Below are positions 1 through 9,761 of a stretch of 64,000 bases of DNA, one piece after another. Source of the DNA: Sphingobacterium sp. SRCM116780 (lineage in GTDB: Bacteria > Bacteroidota > Bacteroidia > Sphingobacteriales > Sphingobacteriaceae); assembly GCF_021442025.1 (NCBI RefSeq), contig NZ_CP090446.1, forward strand, positions 1,736,001-1,800,000. The letters are read 5' to 3'. Every line of letters starts with the position of its first letter. The stretch's first letter is position 1. A model generated the notes under the pieces. The model ran no database searches, had not been told where the DNA came from, and saw only the letters and a list, made by a program, of their open reading frames with translations. The translations under genes and the position numbers were made by a program.

Positions 1-938
1 GACATTCTCGAAGAGGTAGATACAATTCGTTGAGAATTCGATTTTGGGACCAGGATACTATTACAAAGCTAGTTCAAAATAATTCATCCTTGGCTCGAAA
101 ATATTTTTCATCAGATTCTTTGACTCGTTCTGGTGTTAGGCTTTCCTATGAGGAGCTTTATAACCAAAATACGATTATAAACGAAGAATTAACAAAGAAA
201 AATGCGATGCTTCTTGCAGAGAGACAAAAAATTGAAACACTAGAAAGAGACGCAGCATGGAAATTATTATCGTTTACAGCAGCACATAGGTTAGGTAATC
301 CTATGGATGCCATAGATTCCGAATTGTCAAATCTGCGAAAAGCCCTGTCCGTAGGAAGAACTGACATGCTGCAGGACATCATCAAAAGTATGGAAATCCC
401 AGTAGAGAGAGCAAAGTCTATTGTTTCGGAATTTAGAAACCTGTCGATCGCCCAAGAGATAAAGACAGAAAGAATAAACTATGAAAAGCTAAGAGAAATT
501 CTGGTTTATTGTGCGAAAAAAGCGGTCGATAATGGCGTTAAGATTGACTATGATTTAGCTATTACTCCTGATATTCAGGTCGATGTCAAAAAGATAACTG
601 ATTGTTTCCAAGAAATTGTGAATAATTCGTTGCACTTCATTAAGGAAGAAAACAAATCTATCGAAATCTCAACTCATCTTTGCGCACAAACCGAATTACC
701 TGAAGACCTTGACAAAACAAAAAGCTACATAAAAATATCCTTTTCAGATCACGGTTGTGGTATTCCATTAGATCGGAAAAAATCAATTTTTATACCCTTT
801 GAGAGAAGCTATATACATGGAACTGGATTAGGATTAGCTTTCTGCGAAAATGCAATAGAGGCGCATGGAGGCAAAATTCAAGAGGTTGGAAAACCTGGCG
901 AAGGAGCTATATTCGAAATTTTTCTTCCTTTAAAATAA
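1..938 (+). CDS. Sensor histidine kinase, 5' end outside window
   Basis: C-terminal part of a soluble histidine kinase. The frame (first full codon at base 3) stays open to the window edge, so the TTG at 30 is probably internal and the real start lies upstream. Counting from that TTG, a short coiled-coil-like stretch (residues about 45-75) leads to a phosphoacceptor region AAHRLGNP with His near residue 86. An HATPase domain follows: N box EIVNNSLHF, G1 box DHGCGIP, F box FIPFERS, G2 box GTGLGLAFC. No membrane segment is visible. The leading residues (RIRFWDQDTI) look like the end of a separate N-terminal sensor or nuclease-like domain, but this is only an impression. The next gene, 7 bp downstream, encodes a receiver-cyclase protein, its likely phosphotransfer partner. 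Confidence 0.85.
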   Translation, partial: HSRRGRYNSLRIRFWDQDTITKLVQNNSSLARKYFSSDSLTRSGVRLSYEELYNQNTIINEELTKKNAMLLAERQKIETLERDAAWKLLSFTAAHRLGNPMDAIDSELSNLRKALSVGRTDMLQDIIKSMEIPVERAKSIVSEFRNLSIAQEIKTERINYEKLREILVYCAKKAVDNGVKIDYDLAITPDIQVDVKKITDCFQEIVNNSLHFIKEENKSIEISTHLCAQTELPEDLDKTKSYIKISFSDHGCGIPLDRKKSIFIPFERSYIHGTGLGLAFCENAIEAHGGKIQEVGKPGEGAIFEIFLPLK

Positions 939-945
939 ACATTAT

Positions 946-2034
946 ATGGCAAAAATATTAATAGTAGATGACGAGAAGCCAAATGCAGATGCATATAAAA
1001 GAGCATTAGAGTTAGACTCTTCTTTATATGATATTAAAACGGCAGCAAACGAAAATGAGGCAGAAGAACTGATCTCAAACGAGGATTTTGATGTTATTAT
1101 TACTGACCTTGCTATGATTGATGATCAAAGTGGGATGCGGGTGTTGAGTTGTTCAAAAGAAAAGCAACCTCTTACAATGGTCATAATGGTAACTGCTTAT
1201 GCTGATAAAATGGATCGTTATGCGGCGTTTGAAAATGGTGCATTTGATTGCATTGCAAAATCAACTCCGGGTTTAAAAACAACCGACGAAATAATTGCAA
1301 AGACAAAAACAGCCTTGTTTTTTCGCGAGATGATTGAAAATCAAATCGAATCGCAGAAAAAAGTAACTGTATTAAAAAGATACTTTGACCCAAAAGTTTT
1401 TACGCAGTTAGAAAATAATGCTGATGTTCTTACATTAAAAAGTAGAACAATAACGATTGTTTTTTGGGATATAAGAGGCTTTTCAAAGGCATGTGAAATA
1501 CTAAAAGCATTTCCCGAGGCCATTGCTAAATTTTTAAAAGACTATTTTGACCTCGCTTCTAAAATCATTTTTCAACATGGTGGTGTTTTAGATAAATTTA
1601 TTGGTGATGGAATAATGGCTCTTTTTGGTTCATTAAAAGAGAGAGATTCTATTGAGGATGCCTCGTCCGCAGCCAAAGCAGCGATTGATTTGAAATTACA
1701 ATTTGAGGTTTTGCTTGAGCAATGGATCAAAGAGTGGAATCTTTACACACCTGAAATCATAAAAATTGGTCTCGGATGTGGTATGCACACTGGAGAGTGT
1801 TTGGTTGGAAGTGTTGGCACTGAAATAAGAGATCAATACACTGCATTAGGGTCTGCTGTAAATCTAGCTGCGCGAATCGAATCAAGAACTCAGGACAAGC
1901 AAATTTTAGTATCATCAACATCGCATGCAAGACTTGTGAAATATTTCAATTTTGTGGATGCTGGTATTATTAATGATATAAAAAACATTCCAGGAGATTT
2001 TCAGATTTATGAACTAATCGAAGAAATAAAATAA
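946..2034 (+). CDS. Response regulator fused to class III adenylate cyclase
   Basis: A 362-residue two-domain protein. Residues 1-120 are a receiver domain with acidic pair D8/D9, phosphoacceptor D54 (ITDLAM), T83 and K105. Residues about 165-350 are a class III nucleotide cyclase: metal-binding DIRGFS, KFIGDG, and GSAVNLAARIES carrying the Asn and Arg of the active site. The Lys of DKFIGDG and the Thr of QYTALG occupy the two base-selecting positions; a Lys/Thr pair is typical of class IIIb adenylate cyclases, so cAMP is the expected product. No membrane segment. It lies 7 bp after the kinase gene and is probably co-transcribed with it, so phosphorylation would control cyclic nucleotide synthesis. 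No effector or cyclic-nucleotide-binding protein is visible downstream. Confidence 0.88.
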   Translation: MAKILIVDDEKPNADAYKRALELDSSLYDIKTAANENEAEELISNEDFDVIITDLAMIDDQSGMRVLSCSKEKQPLTMVIMVTAYADKMDRYAAFENGAFDCIAKSTPGLKTTDEIIAKTKTALFFREMIENQIESQKKVTVLKRYFDPKVFTQLENNADVLTLKSRTITIVFWDIRGFSKACEILKAFPEAIAKFLKDYFDLASKIIFQHGGVLDKFIGDGIMALFGSLKERDSIEDASSAAKAAIDLKLQFEVLLEQWIKEWNLYTPEIIKIGLGCGMHTGECLVGSVGTEIRDQYTALGSAVNLAARIESRTQDKQILVSSTSHARLVKYFNFVDAGIINDIKNIPGDFQIYELIEEIK

Positions 2035-2154
2035 CCTTTGTCACCAAGCTAAATTAAAGATGTTGAGCCAAATGGTGACCCATTTTTAGGGATCGCTCTT
2101 ACGCATTTTAAACGCACTTTTATAATACAAAACAGATTCCCAACGGGATCACCA

Positions 2155-2190
2155 AAGAAAAGCTAATTTTGCGATTAGCTTTTCTTGTTT
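2155..2190 (+). terminator. Intrinsic terminator after the kinase-cyclase pair
   Basis: Perfect 13-bp inverted repeat: arms 2155-2167 and 2174-2186 with a 6-nt loop. The right arm itself ends in a T-rich run (CTTTTCTT reading), followed by GTTT. It lies 121 bp after the cyclase stop codon, so it probably ends that transcript; it could work in both directions. Confidence 0.65.
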
Positions 2191-2820
2191 AACGTAATCG
2201 GATTCGAACAGAGGAGTTGGGATGGGTTCGATCTATAAGAGACTCAGGTAAGTGTTTTGATATTTGGGGTCTGAACTAATTCCAGTAGGTTCATAAAATA
2301 AAAACAAAATATTGTAAATCAGATAGTTAAAATATTTTGTTTATTTTTACTATCAATATTACTGTCTACTTTGATATTCTTCCATTTTATTATATTGGAA
2401 AAAAATAACTCTATTTGAGAGAAAAAGACTTAAACTTAATTTTGGATTGAATTACTTTATTTTTATATTTAAAAAAACAAGTGGCAGTTAAATTTTTAGC
2501 ATGCAACCCTAAGGGCTTTATGGAAAGATTACCTAAATTGGCTACGTTGTATTTAAGCTCTAAAAATGTACTTATCATGGTAATACAAAAAAAAATTATT
2601 AAATAACTTCAAATGAAAACAATAAGAATATAGAATTATTGTGACATTCTAAAAGGATCTATGTCAACAATATTATTTCTGATAATAGAAGTTTTCAGTC
2701 AATTAGGATGTATATTGCAACTATATCAATAGTTTTTAATAATCATCGGGTAAAATGGTGCTTTTCGTCTTCAATTTACGTCATTTGATAAACTTCCTCA
2801 ATAGTCTAAAAATATAAAAG
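2191..2820. other. AT-rich intergenic stretch without recognisable gene
   Basis: No ORF with convincing coding character on either strand. Near 2195-2240 there are T-loop-like words (GATTCGAAC, GGGTTCGATC) but no cloverleaf can be built. An AT-rich hairpin with 12-bp arms at 2302-2313 and 2331-2342 is followed by ATTTTT and may be a second terminator. The rest is plain AT-rich DNA up to the next start codon. Confidence 0.5.
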
Positions 2821-3480
2821 ATGATAAAAATAATGACTCTTTCCCTTTTTCTTTTTTTTTACAACTTTGCTTTTTCACAGACCGATCATAAATTATTTTT
2901 TGAAAACGGTAAAATAAAGGAGTATGGGAAGGTTGATAAAAAAGGAGATAAAATCGATGAGTGGAGAGAATATTATGATAATGACCAATTATTTTGCATT
3001 GGAAAATATAAAGATAGTGAAGCAACTGACGAATGGAAATACTACTATGAAACGGGCACCTTGGCCAAAATTGGTAAATATAAAAATGGAATTGCTATTG
3101 GAGAATGGAAATCTTTTCATAAGAATGGTTCTATAGAAAGTATAGGGTATTATAAATCTGGAAAGAAATTCGGGCAGTGGCAGTATTATTTTGAAAATGA
3201 AGACTATCCCAATGAAACTATTAAAGCAAATGGGTTATTAAAAGAAATTGGAGTTTATGACAATGATAATCGGGATGGAGAATGGAAATTCTATCATAAG
3301 AGTGGAAATCTTTATGCGATTATACAGTATGAAAATGATCATATCAAAGATGGTGAATATAAAATTTTTCATAGCAATGGTAAAATAGAAGGTGTTGGAA
3401 AATTTAAGAATGGTATCCTAACAGGATTATGGAAACATTATGATGAAGAGGGGAATTTTATAAAAAGTGAGAAACACTAA
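2821..3480 (+). CDS. Secreted MORN_2 (YwqK-like) repeat protein
   Basis: A 219-residue protein with a signal peptide (about residues 1-20, ending FAFSQ). The rest is a run of about seven imperfect 23-25-residue units built around the pattern NGK..GxYKNGxxxGEWKxYxxxG, as in the MORN_2 / YwqK repeat family. Each unit should form a beta hairpin. Such proteins are common in Bacteroidota and usually have no known function; binding to membranes or surface partners is often suggested. There is no catalytic motif. The gene stands alone in an AT-rich stretch, with about 790 bp of non-coding DNA before it and about 230 bp after it. The start ATG is followed at once by the signal peptide, which supports it. 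Confidence 0.8.
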   Translation: MIKIMTLSLFLFFYNFAFSQTDHKLFFENGKIKEYGKVDKKGDKIDEWREYYDNDQLFCIGKYKDSEATDEWKYYYETGTLAKIGKYKNGIAIGEWKSFHKNGSIESIGYYKSGKKFGQWQYYFENEDYPNETIKANGLLKEIGVYDNDNRDGEWKFYHKSGNLYAIIQYENDHIKDGEYKIFHSNGKIEGVGKFKNGILTGLWKHYDEEGNFIKSEKH

Positions 3481-3713
3481 CATCATATGTTTTTTTTGAA
3501 AAATTGAGACATTTCACTTTTTTGTCGAAAGCCATTGTATTTTTCATTTTCAATATTAAGTAAAGAATAAACACCTTTTTTCAATTAGTGCTGAATTAAA
3601 ATTCAGGCTTTCTAACTTACCATCATCTCAAATATAGGACTTGATTATCGCTAGCTACTTTGTCAGATAAATGATGACCATATTTATGTAGTATTTTCTG
3701 AAAAAAGGCATCT

Positions 3714-3932
3714 ATGGAATTATCTAAAAAATTTCTAATTGTGCAATTCTTATCATGCATTGCTCTCCTTCCATCTGAAGTGTATGCAGCGAATTCATAC
3801 AATCATATCTTGCAACTTGAAACCACAATAGCTTCAAAAATTACCGAGATTACGTCTCTGAATACATCTAAATTACCAGCGTCTCAAAACTCATTGACTG
3901 TTTTATTTATATTTTTCATTATACAAGATTAG
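3714..3932 (+). CDS. Small hypothetical protein with signal-peptide-like start
   Basis: A 72-residue ORF. The first 25 residues (ending EVYAAN) look like a signal peptide; the rest is Ser/Thr-rich with a short hydrophobic C terminus (LFIFFIIQD). I recognise no family. The reading could be a real small exported peptide, the left end of a decayed gene, or chance. Nothing nearby helps to choose. Confidence 0.25.
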   Translation: MELSKKFLIVQFLSCIALLPSEVYAANSYNHILQLETTIASKITEITSLNTSKLPASQNSLTVLFIFFIIQD

Positions 3933-4163
3933 GTTCACATAATTGTCTGTTTAGTTTTCATTGACCAAAAGTTATTGATTTCAAAATCGATCAGAGGTTC
4001 GATACTTTAATATTACAATTCAGATCTACTTGTTTATTCAGAATAACATTAATTTGTATTGGATAATTCAGCTGGATCTTATAAGGCCGCTTTTAACAAT
4101 TCCTTACCTACACTTTAAATTTGACTATCATCAATTAAGTTCGTATTTTTTTTGTTGGAGTAT

Positions 4164-4219
4164 TTGCATTATTAAAATTTTCAATATACATTTGAACATA
4201 TTCTAAATGTTCATACATT
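4164..4219 (+). promoter_or_regulatory. Promoter and GntR-type operator for the GH92-sulfatase operon
   Basis: Bacteroidota-type promoter: TTG at 4165-4167, 20-nt spacer, TACATTTG at 4188-4195. Just downstream is the near-perfect palindrome AATGT-TCAT-ACATT (4206-4219), of the TGT-N4-ACA form used by GntR-family repressors. A second inverted half lies at 4194-4200 (TGAACAT), pairing with 4207-4213. The site covers the expected transcription start, so binding should repress. The same sequence occurs at 12218 and, inverted, at 15637. The remainder of 3933-4236 holds nothing else recognisable. Confidence 0.7.
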
Positions 4220-4236
4220 AAAAATAATCATCAATT

Positions 4237-7200
4237 ATGACTTATAAACCGATTTTACTCTTTTTCTTGCTCAACTTGTCTTTTGTCTGCAATGGTAAAG
4301 CAGAACACATTATCTGGCAATTAGGTGAAAATAACAACAATGCTAGAGAATTTTCCTTAGCTCCAAACGAGTATAAACGCTTTTTGGAAAAAGATTTTGG
4401 TTATGAAGATCGCTATTTCCTATTGGGTCATTCTCAAATCAACCAAGATTTTCCCTATGTACTACCTGGGCCATCGGATTCTTGGGGTGGTACTGGACCA
4501 ACATCAGGTTGGCGTACACACGATGTTAATGTACTTTTTGGACTTGGCAAGGTAGCCAAAAATAAAAAATGGAAGCTAGTATTAGACTTGGTAGATAATC
4601 ATAAGCAACAAACTGTGGTTAAATTGTCCATAAATAATAAAAGTAAGACATTTAGATTATCCAATAACGGGTCAGAAGAATCTTTAACTGGAAACACTTC
4701 TAATGCCAAGGAATCCATATTGGAATTGGAATTAACCAGCGCCGATCTTAAAGAAGGAGGCAATACAGTGAGTATCTCTGTACTAGAGGGATCTTGGATT
4801 ATATTCGATCAATTAAAGCTAGAAGGACCAGATGGAACAAAATTGCTTGAGCATGATCAGGTTTTCATCCGTCAGGTGTCAACAGCTGATTATGAAATAC
4901 AACAACATGATAAAAGATATCAACCCCTACTATTGGATGTTGAACATCTGGAAAAGAATCCTGAATTAAGTGTACTTCTGGATGACAAAGAGATTTTCAG
5001 TTCTAAACTGGACACAGGACGCTATATTTTTGAGGCTTTGATGCCTGCAGTATCAAAGGATAGAAAAAGCAAATATAAAGTTCTGGTTAATGGTAAAGTC
5101 GAACAGGAAGGCATTGTCTGGAGAAGTAAAAAGAGACAACAAACTTTGGCCAACTATGTAGATACCAAAACTGGTACAGCTCACTCCCGCTGGATGATTG
5201 CCCCTGGTCCTTGGATGCCTTTTAGTATGGTAAAAATTAGTCCTGATAACCAAAATGCGGGTTGGCAAGCAGGATATCAACCTACTTTTGAATCGGTAGG
5301 TACATTTAGCCATATTCACGAATGGACGATGGGAGGACTTGGATTAATGCCAGTAAATGGACCTCTAAAAACTAAAATCGGTGATGAAAAAGACAACAGT
5401 AAGTCTGGATATAGATCGGCGATTGACAAGTCTACCGAGCGTGCGCAGATCGGTAAATATGAGGTCTTACTAACTGATTATAATATTAAAGCAGAGATGA
5501 CTGCTACAACGAGGGCTAGCTTTTCTCGCTATACCTTTCCAAAAGATAAAGATGGTAGAGTAATGATCGATATGCACATCAATGCGGAATACGACTATCA
5601 GCTACTCGATGTTAAAATAAATAAAGTCAGTGACTATCGTATTGAAGGCAGTAGTCATCAGCTATCTCCCCGACCTCATGTGTGGAGCAATGATGCGGAT
5701 CAAAACTATGTGGTGAATTTTGTCATTGAGTTCGACCAGCCTATCAAAAATGTAGGAGGATGGGTTAATAATGATGTAAAACAAGGTATATCGACCATCA
5801 GCGGTAAAAATCTTAAAGATGCCGGAATGTTTGTTGAGTTCGAAACCTCGGATCATGCTGTCGTACAAGCGCGAACAGGAATATCTATGGTATCGATTGA
5901 AAACGCCGCTGAAAATTTAAAAAAGGAAATTACAGACCCATTTGGATGGAACTTTGAAAATGTTGAAGCAAATCAAATAGCTGTTTGGAATGGTTACTTA
6001 GACCGCATCAAGATACAGAGCAACGATAGAAATGAAAAAATAAGATTCTACAACAACATGTATCGATCGATCTGTAGTAGAAACACTTGGAGCGATATTA
6101 ATGGAGACTGGGTTGGACCTGATAATACGAAGCATACGTTACAAAATCCTGAACATCGGGCATTAGGTTGTGACGCCTTTTGGAATACGTTTTGGAACTT
6201 AAATCAATTTTGGAATCTGGTAATACCTGAGTGGTCGTCACGTTGGGTCAATTCCCAATTGGCGATGTATGACGCAAACGGTTGGCTGGCTAAAGGCCCT
6301 GCTGGAATGAAATATATTCCAGTTATGGTAGCGGAACATGAAATACCATTGATTGTAAGTGCTTATCAAATGGGGATCCGTGACTTTGATAGCGAGAAGG
6401 CTTTTGAAGCAGCAAATAAGATGCAAACGACTCCTGCGCAACCGGTAGCAGGTGGATTTGCTGGTAACAGGGATTTAAAAGCGTACCTAAAATATGGATA
6501 TGTACCTACAGATAAGGGAAGGTTTTCTAATACGTTAGAATATGCTTACGATGATTGGACAGTATCTCAATTCGCAAAATCTCTAGGTAAAGACAAAGCG
6601 TATGCCATCTATAGTGATCGCGGAAATTGGTGGAAGAATGCCATGGATAGGGAAACGGGCTATGCACGACTTAAAAATAGCGAAGGAAAGTTTGAAACAC
6701 CTTTTGATCCTTTCCGCTCTGGTAAAAACGAACACTATGTGGAGGGAAATGCTTGGCAGCTGACTTACTTCGTACCTCAGGATGTCAAGGGATTGGCTGA
6801 TTATATTGGAAAAGATAAATTTTTAGAACGTTTGGAGTGGGGATTTAAAGTAAGTGAACCTTGGCGATATAATGCCCCTAACGATCAATATTGGGATTTT
6901 CCAGTCGTACAGGGTAATCAACAATCGATGCATTTTGCATTTCTTTTCAACTGGGTTGGCAAACCATGGCTTACACAAAAGTGGTCGCGTTCTATCGTAG
7001 ATCGTTACTATGGTAGTGGTCAAGCGAATGCCTATCTTGGAGATGAAGATCAAGGTCAAATGAGTGCTTGGTTTATCATGGCTTCATTAGGTTTATTTCA
7101 GACTGATGGTGGAGCTAGTGTAGACCCTATTTACGAAATCGGTAGCCCTATGTTTGAAAATATTGAAATCGATCTCGGTAACAGATACAATAGAGGTGGA

Positions 7201-7374
7201 AAATTCGTCATCAACGCAAAAAATGCATCCCGTAAAAATGTGTATGTACAACAGGCAACCTTAAACGGCACCCCTCTTAAGAGCTTTAAATTCTCAGCAA
7301 AGGAACTACTCAAAGGAGGGAATCTTGTGTTGGAAATGGGCGCAACACCGAACATGAATTGGGGTGTAGAATAG
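4237..7374 (+). CDS. GH92 alpha-mannosidase with N-terminal beta-sandwich domain
   Basis: A secreted 1045-residue enzyme of glycoside hydrolase family 92, calcium-dependent exo-acting alpha-mannosidases. Signal peptide at 1-22. Residues about 25-195 form an extra domain (IWQLGENNNNAREF onward) like the carbohydrate-binding-like domain found in some polysaccharide lyases; 200-300 look like another beta-sandwich. GH92 proper starts near 302 (TGTAHSRW). Key parts visible: GCDAFWNTFWN, the general-acid Glu in YVEGNAWQ (E836) and the Asp pair in GDEDQGQMSAW (D936, D938). The usual GH92 length is about 750, so the N-terminal addition is unusual. First gene of an operon with a second GH92 and a sulfatase. 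The exact linkage cut cannot be read from sequence. Confidence 0.92.
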   Translation: MTYKPILLFFLLNLSFVCNGKAEHIIWQLGENNNNAREFSLAPNEYKRFLEKDFGYEDRYFLLGHSQINQDFPYVLPGPSDSWGGTGPTSGWRTHDVNVLFGLGKVAKNKKWKLVLDLVDNHKQQTVVKLSINNKSKTFRLSNNGSEESLTGNTSNAKESILELELTSADLKEGGNTVSISVLEGSWIIFDQLKLEGPDGTKLLEHDQVFIRQVSTADYEIQQHDKRYQPLLLDVEHLEKNPELSVLLDDKEIFSSKLDTGRYIFEALMPAVSKDRKSKYKVLVNGKVEQEGIVWRSKKRQQTLANYVDTKTGTAHSRWMIAPGPWMPFSMVKISPDNQNAGWQAGYQPTFESVGTFSHIHEWTMGGLGLMPVNGPLKTKIGDEKDNSKSGYRSAIDKSTERAQIGKYEVLLTDYNIKAEMTATTRASFSRYTFPKDKDGRVMIDMHINAEYDYQLLDVKINKVSDYRIEGSSHQLSPRPHVWSNDADQNYVVNFVIEFDQPIKNVGGWVNNDVKQGISTISGKNLKDAGMFVEFETSDHAVVQARTGISMVSIENAAENLKKEITDPFGWNFENVEANQIAVWNGYLDRIKIQSNDRNEKIRFYNNMYRSICSRNTWSDINGDWVGPDNTKHTLQNPEHRALGCDAFWNTFWNLNQFWNLVIPEWSSRWVNSQLAMYDANGWLAKGPAGMKYIPVMVAEHEIPLIVSAYQMGIRDFDSEKAFEAANKMQTTPAQPVAGGFAGNRDLKAYLKYGYVPTDKGRFSNTLEYAYDDWTVSQFAKSLGKDKAYAIYSDRGNWWKNAMDRETGYARLKNSEGKFETPFDPFRSGKNEHYVEGNAWQLTYFVPQDVKGLADYIGKDKFLERLEWGFKVSEPWRYNAPNDQYWDFPVVQGNQQSMHFAFLFNWVGKPWLTQKWSRSIVDRYYGSGQANAYLGDEDQGQMSAWFIMASLGLFQTDGGASVDPIYEIGSPMFENIEIDLGNRYNRGGKFVINAKNASRKNVYVQQATLNGTPLKSFKFSAKELLKGGNLVLEMGATPNMNWGVE

Positions 7375-7412
7375 TAATGAAATATCCTGATTACCTTAAA
7401 TAAAGTGAAAAT

Positions 7413-9743
7413 ATGAAAAAGAAATTGCTTTCTATATTATTTCTAACGATTGGATTATCAGGATTTTCCATTCAAAATTCTTCTGCACAAAATTGGACAA
7501 CCTATGTAAAGACAGATATAGGGACTGCACACTCGAGGTGGTTTCACTTTGCACCAGCATCTGTTCCTTTTGGAATGGCAAAAGCAGGTCCTTCTACCAA
7601 TGGACACTATGGAAATGCTGGAGGTTGGCAGGCTGTGGGGTATGATCCTCATCACAATTCTATAGAGGGTTTTCCAAATTTTCATGAATTTCAAATCGGC
7701 GGCATAGTGTTCGCTCCTACTACTGGCGAATTGGTAACATATCCAGGAAAACTGGAAACACCAGATGATGGATATCGATCTTTATTTGACAAGAAGGACG
7801 AAGTGTCTCAACCAGGTTATTATGCGGTGTACTTGAAAAAACATCAAGTAAGGGCTGAATTGACAGCAACTAAACGGGTAGCTTTCCATCGCTACACTTT
7901 TCCACGATCTAAACAATCGCATATTCTATTTGATATTGGAAATAGACAGGGAGAAAGCGGCCCTGTACTAAACGCTCATGTCGAGTATGATGGCAATTAC
8001 AGAATCGAAGGGTATGTGATCACGAATCCTGTTTATGTGGATATTTATCAAAAAGGAGCAGATGTAAAGATGTATTTTTCTGCTGTGATCGATAAAAAAC
8101 CGAGCTCATGGGGAACCTTTAAAGGGAAAGTTAAAAATCAGGGAAAGTCTACTGAAGATGGTGTGGGAGCCGGTTTATACCTAACTTTCAATACAGACGA
8201 TCAAGAAATGATATCGGTCAAAGCAGGTTTATCGTATACTTCGGTAGAAAATGCCCGAAAAAACTTAAGTCAGGAAGCTGATGGAATTTCTTTCGATCAG
8301 GCTAAAACCCTCGCTTCGCAAGAATGGAATGGTATGCTCGGACGTATACAGGTAGAGGGTGGCAAACATGATGACAAGATAAAATTTTATACCGGGCTTT
8401 ATCACGCGCTATTAGGGCGAGGTCTGGCGAGTGATTGTAATGGTGCATATCCAAAAAATGATGGTAGTATCGGCTATATTCCTACGGACAGGAACAATGT
8501 TCCTAAACACCAACATTATAATACGGACGCTATATGGGGAGCGTTCTGGAACCTGACACAATTATGGTCTTTGGTATATCCTGAATACTATAATGACTGG
8601 ATCAACAGTCAGCTCCTTGTATACAAGGATGCGGGATGGCTTGGTGATGGGATTGCAGCGAGCAGATATGTATCTGGTGTAGGTACAAATTTTACTAGCC
8701 TGGCAATTGCTGCGGCTCATAATGTTGGGATTAGAGATTTTGATGTTCCATTAGCGTATCAGGCAGCCTTAAAAAATGAGTTGGACGGTAATAATCGTCT
8801 AGCGGGAGCAGGTAAACTTGATGTTACCCAATTCGTAAATAAAGGATACTCTCCTTATTCAGAAAAGCTTCGTATGCAAACGACATCAGAAGGATCAGGA
8901 TTTGCGGCTTCTCACACATTAGAATATGCGTTCAGCAGCTATGCGGTTGCTAATTTTGCAAAGACGTTAGGCAAAAAAGATGATTATAGAAAGTTAAAAA
9001 AACTGGCTAATGGATGGCGCTTTCTTTATGATGATCATTTGGACTTGATCCGACCAAAAGATAGTAACGGGGTATTTATCGATCAATTTAAACCCCAGGA
9101 ACCGTGGCGAGGATTTCAAGAAGGGAACGCTATACAATATACCTTTTATGTGCCCCATCATATTGAGCAATTGATCAATAGAATGGGTAAAAAGAAATTT
9201 GTAAATCGCTTAGATAGTATTATGCTTTTATCTGAAGCGGACTATTTTGGAGGAGGCACTACACTCGATGCCTTCTCAGGGCTTCAAGCAGTTTATAATC
9301 ATGGAAATCAGCCAAATCTACATGCATCCTGGCTTTTTAACTTTGCAGGTAGACCTGACTTAACCCAAAAATGGGTTAGAGCTATATGTGACAAATTCTA
9401 TGGTGTATCCGATGTACATGGTTATGGATTCGGTCAAGATGAAGATCAAGGCCAATTGGGTGCCTGGTATGTCATGGCTGCAATGGGTATTTTTGATGTT
9501 AAAGGACTGACAGCAGAAACACCTACATTTCAATTTAGCACCCCTTTGTTCAATAAAATCAGTATAACACTAAACCCTGATTACTATTCCGGAAAGAAAA
9601 TAGACATACTCACAGAAAAGAAAAGTGACGATGCTATCTATATTCAATCCACTTACTTCAACAACAAACGGGTAAAAGGGATCGAGATCAGATTTGATGA
9701 TCTTGTCAAGGGAGGAGAATTAAAGTTTATCACTAAAAAATAA
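7413..9743 (+). CDS. GH92 alpha-mannosidase
   Basis: A second GH92 enzyme, 776 residues, the standard length for the family. Signal peptide 1-26 (ending SSAQ), then the N-terminal beta-sandwich starting at TDIGTAHSRWF and the (alpha/alpha)6 domain. The general-acid candidate is E570 in FQEGNAIQYTF; the metal/base Asp residues are D676 and D678 in GQDEDQGQLGAW. It differs from the first enzyme in having no N-terminal extension and in motif details (GNAIQ instead of GNAWQ), so the two probably cut different mannosidic linkages or work at different ends of the same glycan. It starts 38 bp after the first GH92 stop and is followed after 18 bp by the sulfatase, so all three should share a transcript. 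Confidence 0.92.
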   Translation: MKKKLLSILFLTIGLSGFSIQNSSAQNWTTYVKTDIGTAHSRWFHFAPASVPFGMAKAGPSTNGHYGNAGGWQAVGYDPHHNSIEGFPNFHEFQIGGIVFAPTTGELVTYPGKLETPDDGYRSLFDKKDEVSQPGYYAVYLKKHQVRAELTATKRVAFHRYTFPRSKQSHILFDIGNRQGESGPVLNAHVEYDGNYRIEGYVITNPVYVDIYQKGADVKMYFSAVIDKKPSSWGTFKGKVKNQGKSTEDGVGAGLYLTFNTDDQEMISVKAGLSYTSVENARKNLSQEADGISFDQAKTLASQEWNGMLGRIQVEGGKHDDKIKFYTGLYHALLGRGLASDCNGAYPKNDGSIGYIPTDRNNVPKHQHYNTDAIWGAFWNLTQLWSLVYPEYYNDWINSQLLVYKDAGWLGDGIAASRYVSGVGTNFTSLAIAAAHNVGIRDFDVPLAYQAALKNELDGNNRLAGAGKLDVTQFVNKGYSPYSEKLRMQTTSEGSGFAASHTLEYAFSSYAVANFAKTLGKKDDYRKLKKLANGWRFLYDDHLDLIRPKDSNGVFIDQFKPQEPWRGFQEGNAIQYTFYVPHHIEQLINRMGKKKFVNRLDSIMLLSEADYFGGGTTLDAFSGLQAVYNHGNQPNLHASWLFNFAGRPDLTQKWVRAICDKFYGVSDVHGYGFGQDEDQGQLGAWYVMAAMGIFDVKGLTAETPTFQFSTPLFNKISITLNPDYYSGKKIDILTEKKSDDAIYIQSTYFNNKRVKGIEIRFDDLVKGGELKFITKK

Positions 9744-9761
9744 CTTTAAACTAAAGGAGAT

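Noticed and set aside
946..2034. Pycsar-type antiphage cyclase
   Set aside because: The protein carries a receiver domain and follows a kinase; no transmembrane or TIR effector with a cyclic-nucleotide-binding domain is adjacent within the window.
2195..2240. tRNA-like words GATTCGAAC and GGGTTCGATC
   Set aside because: No acceptor, D or anticodon stem can be built around them on either strand, so no tRNA gene is called; at most an att-like remnant.
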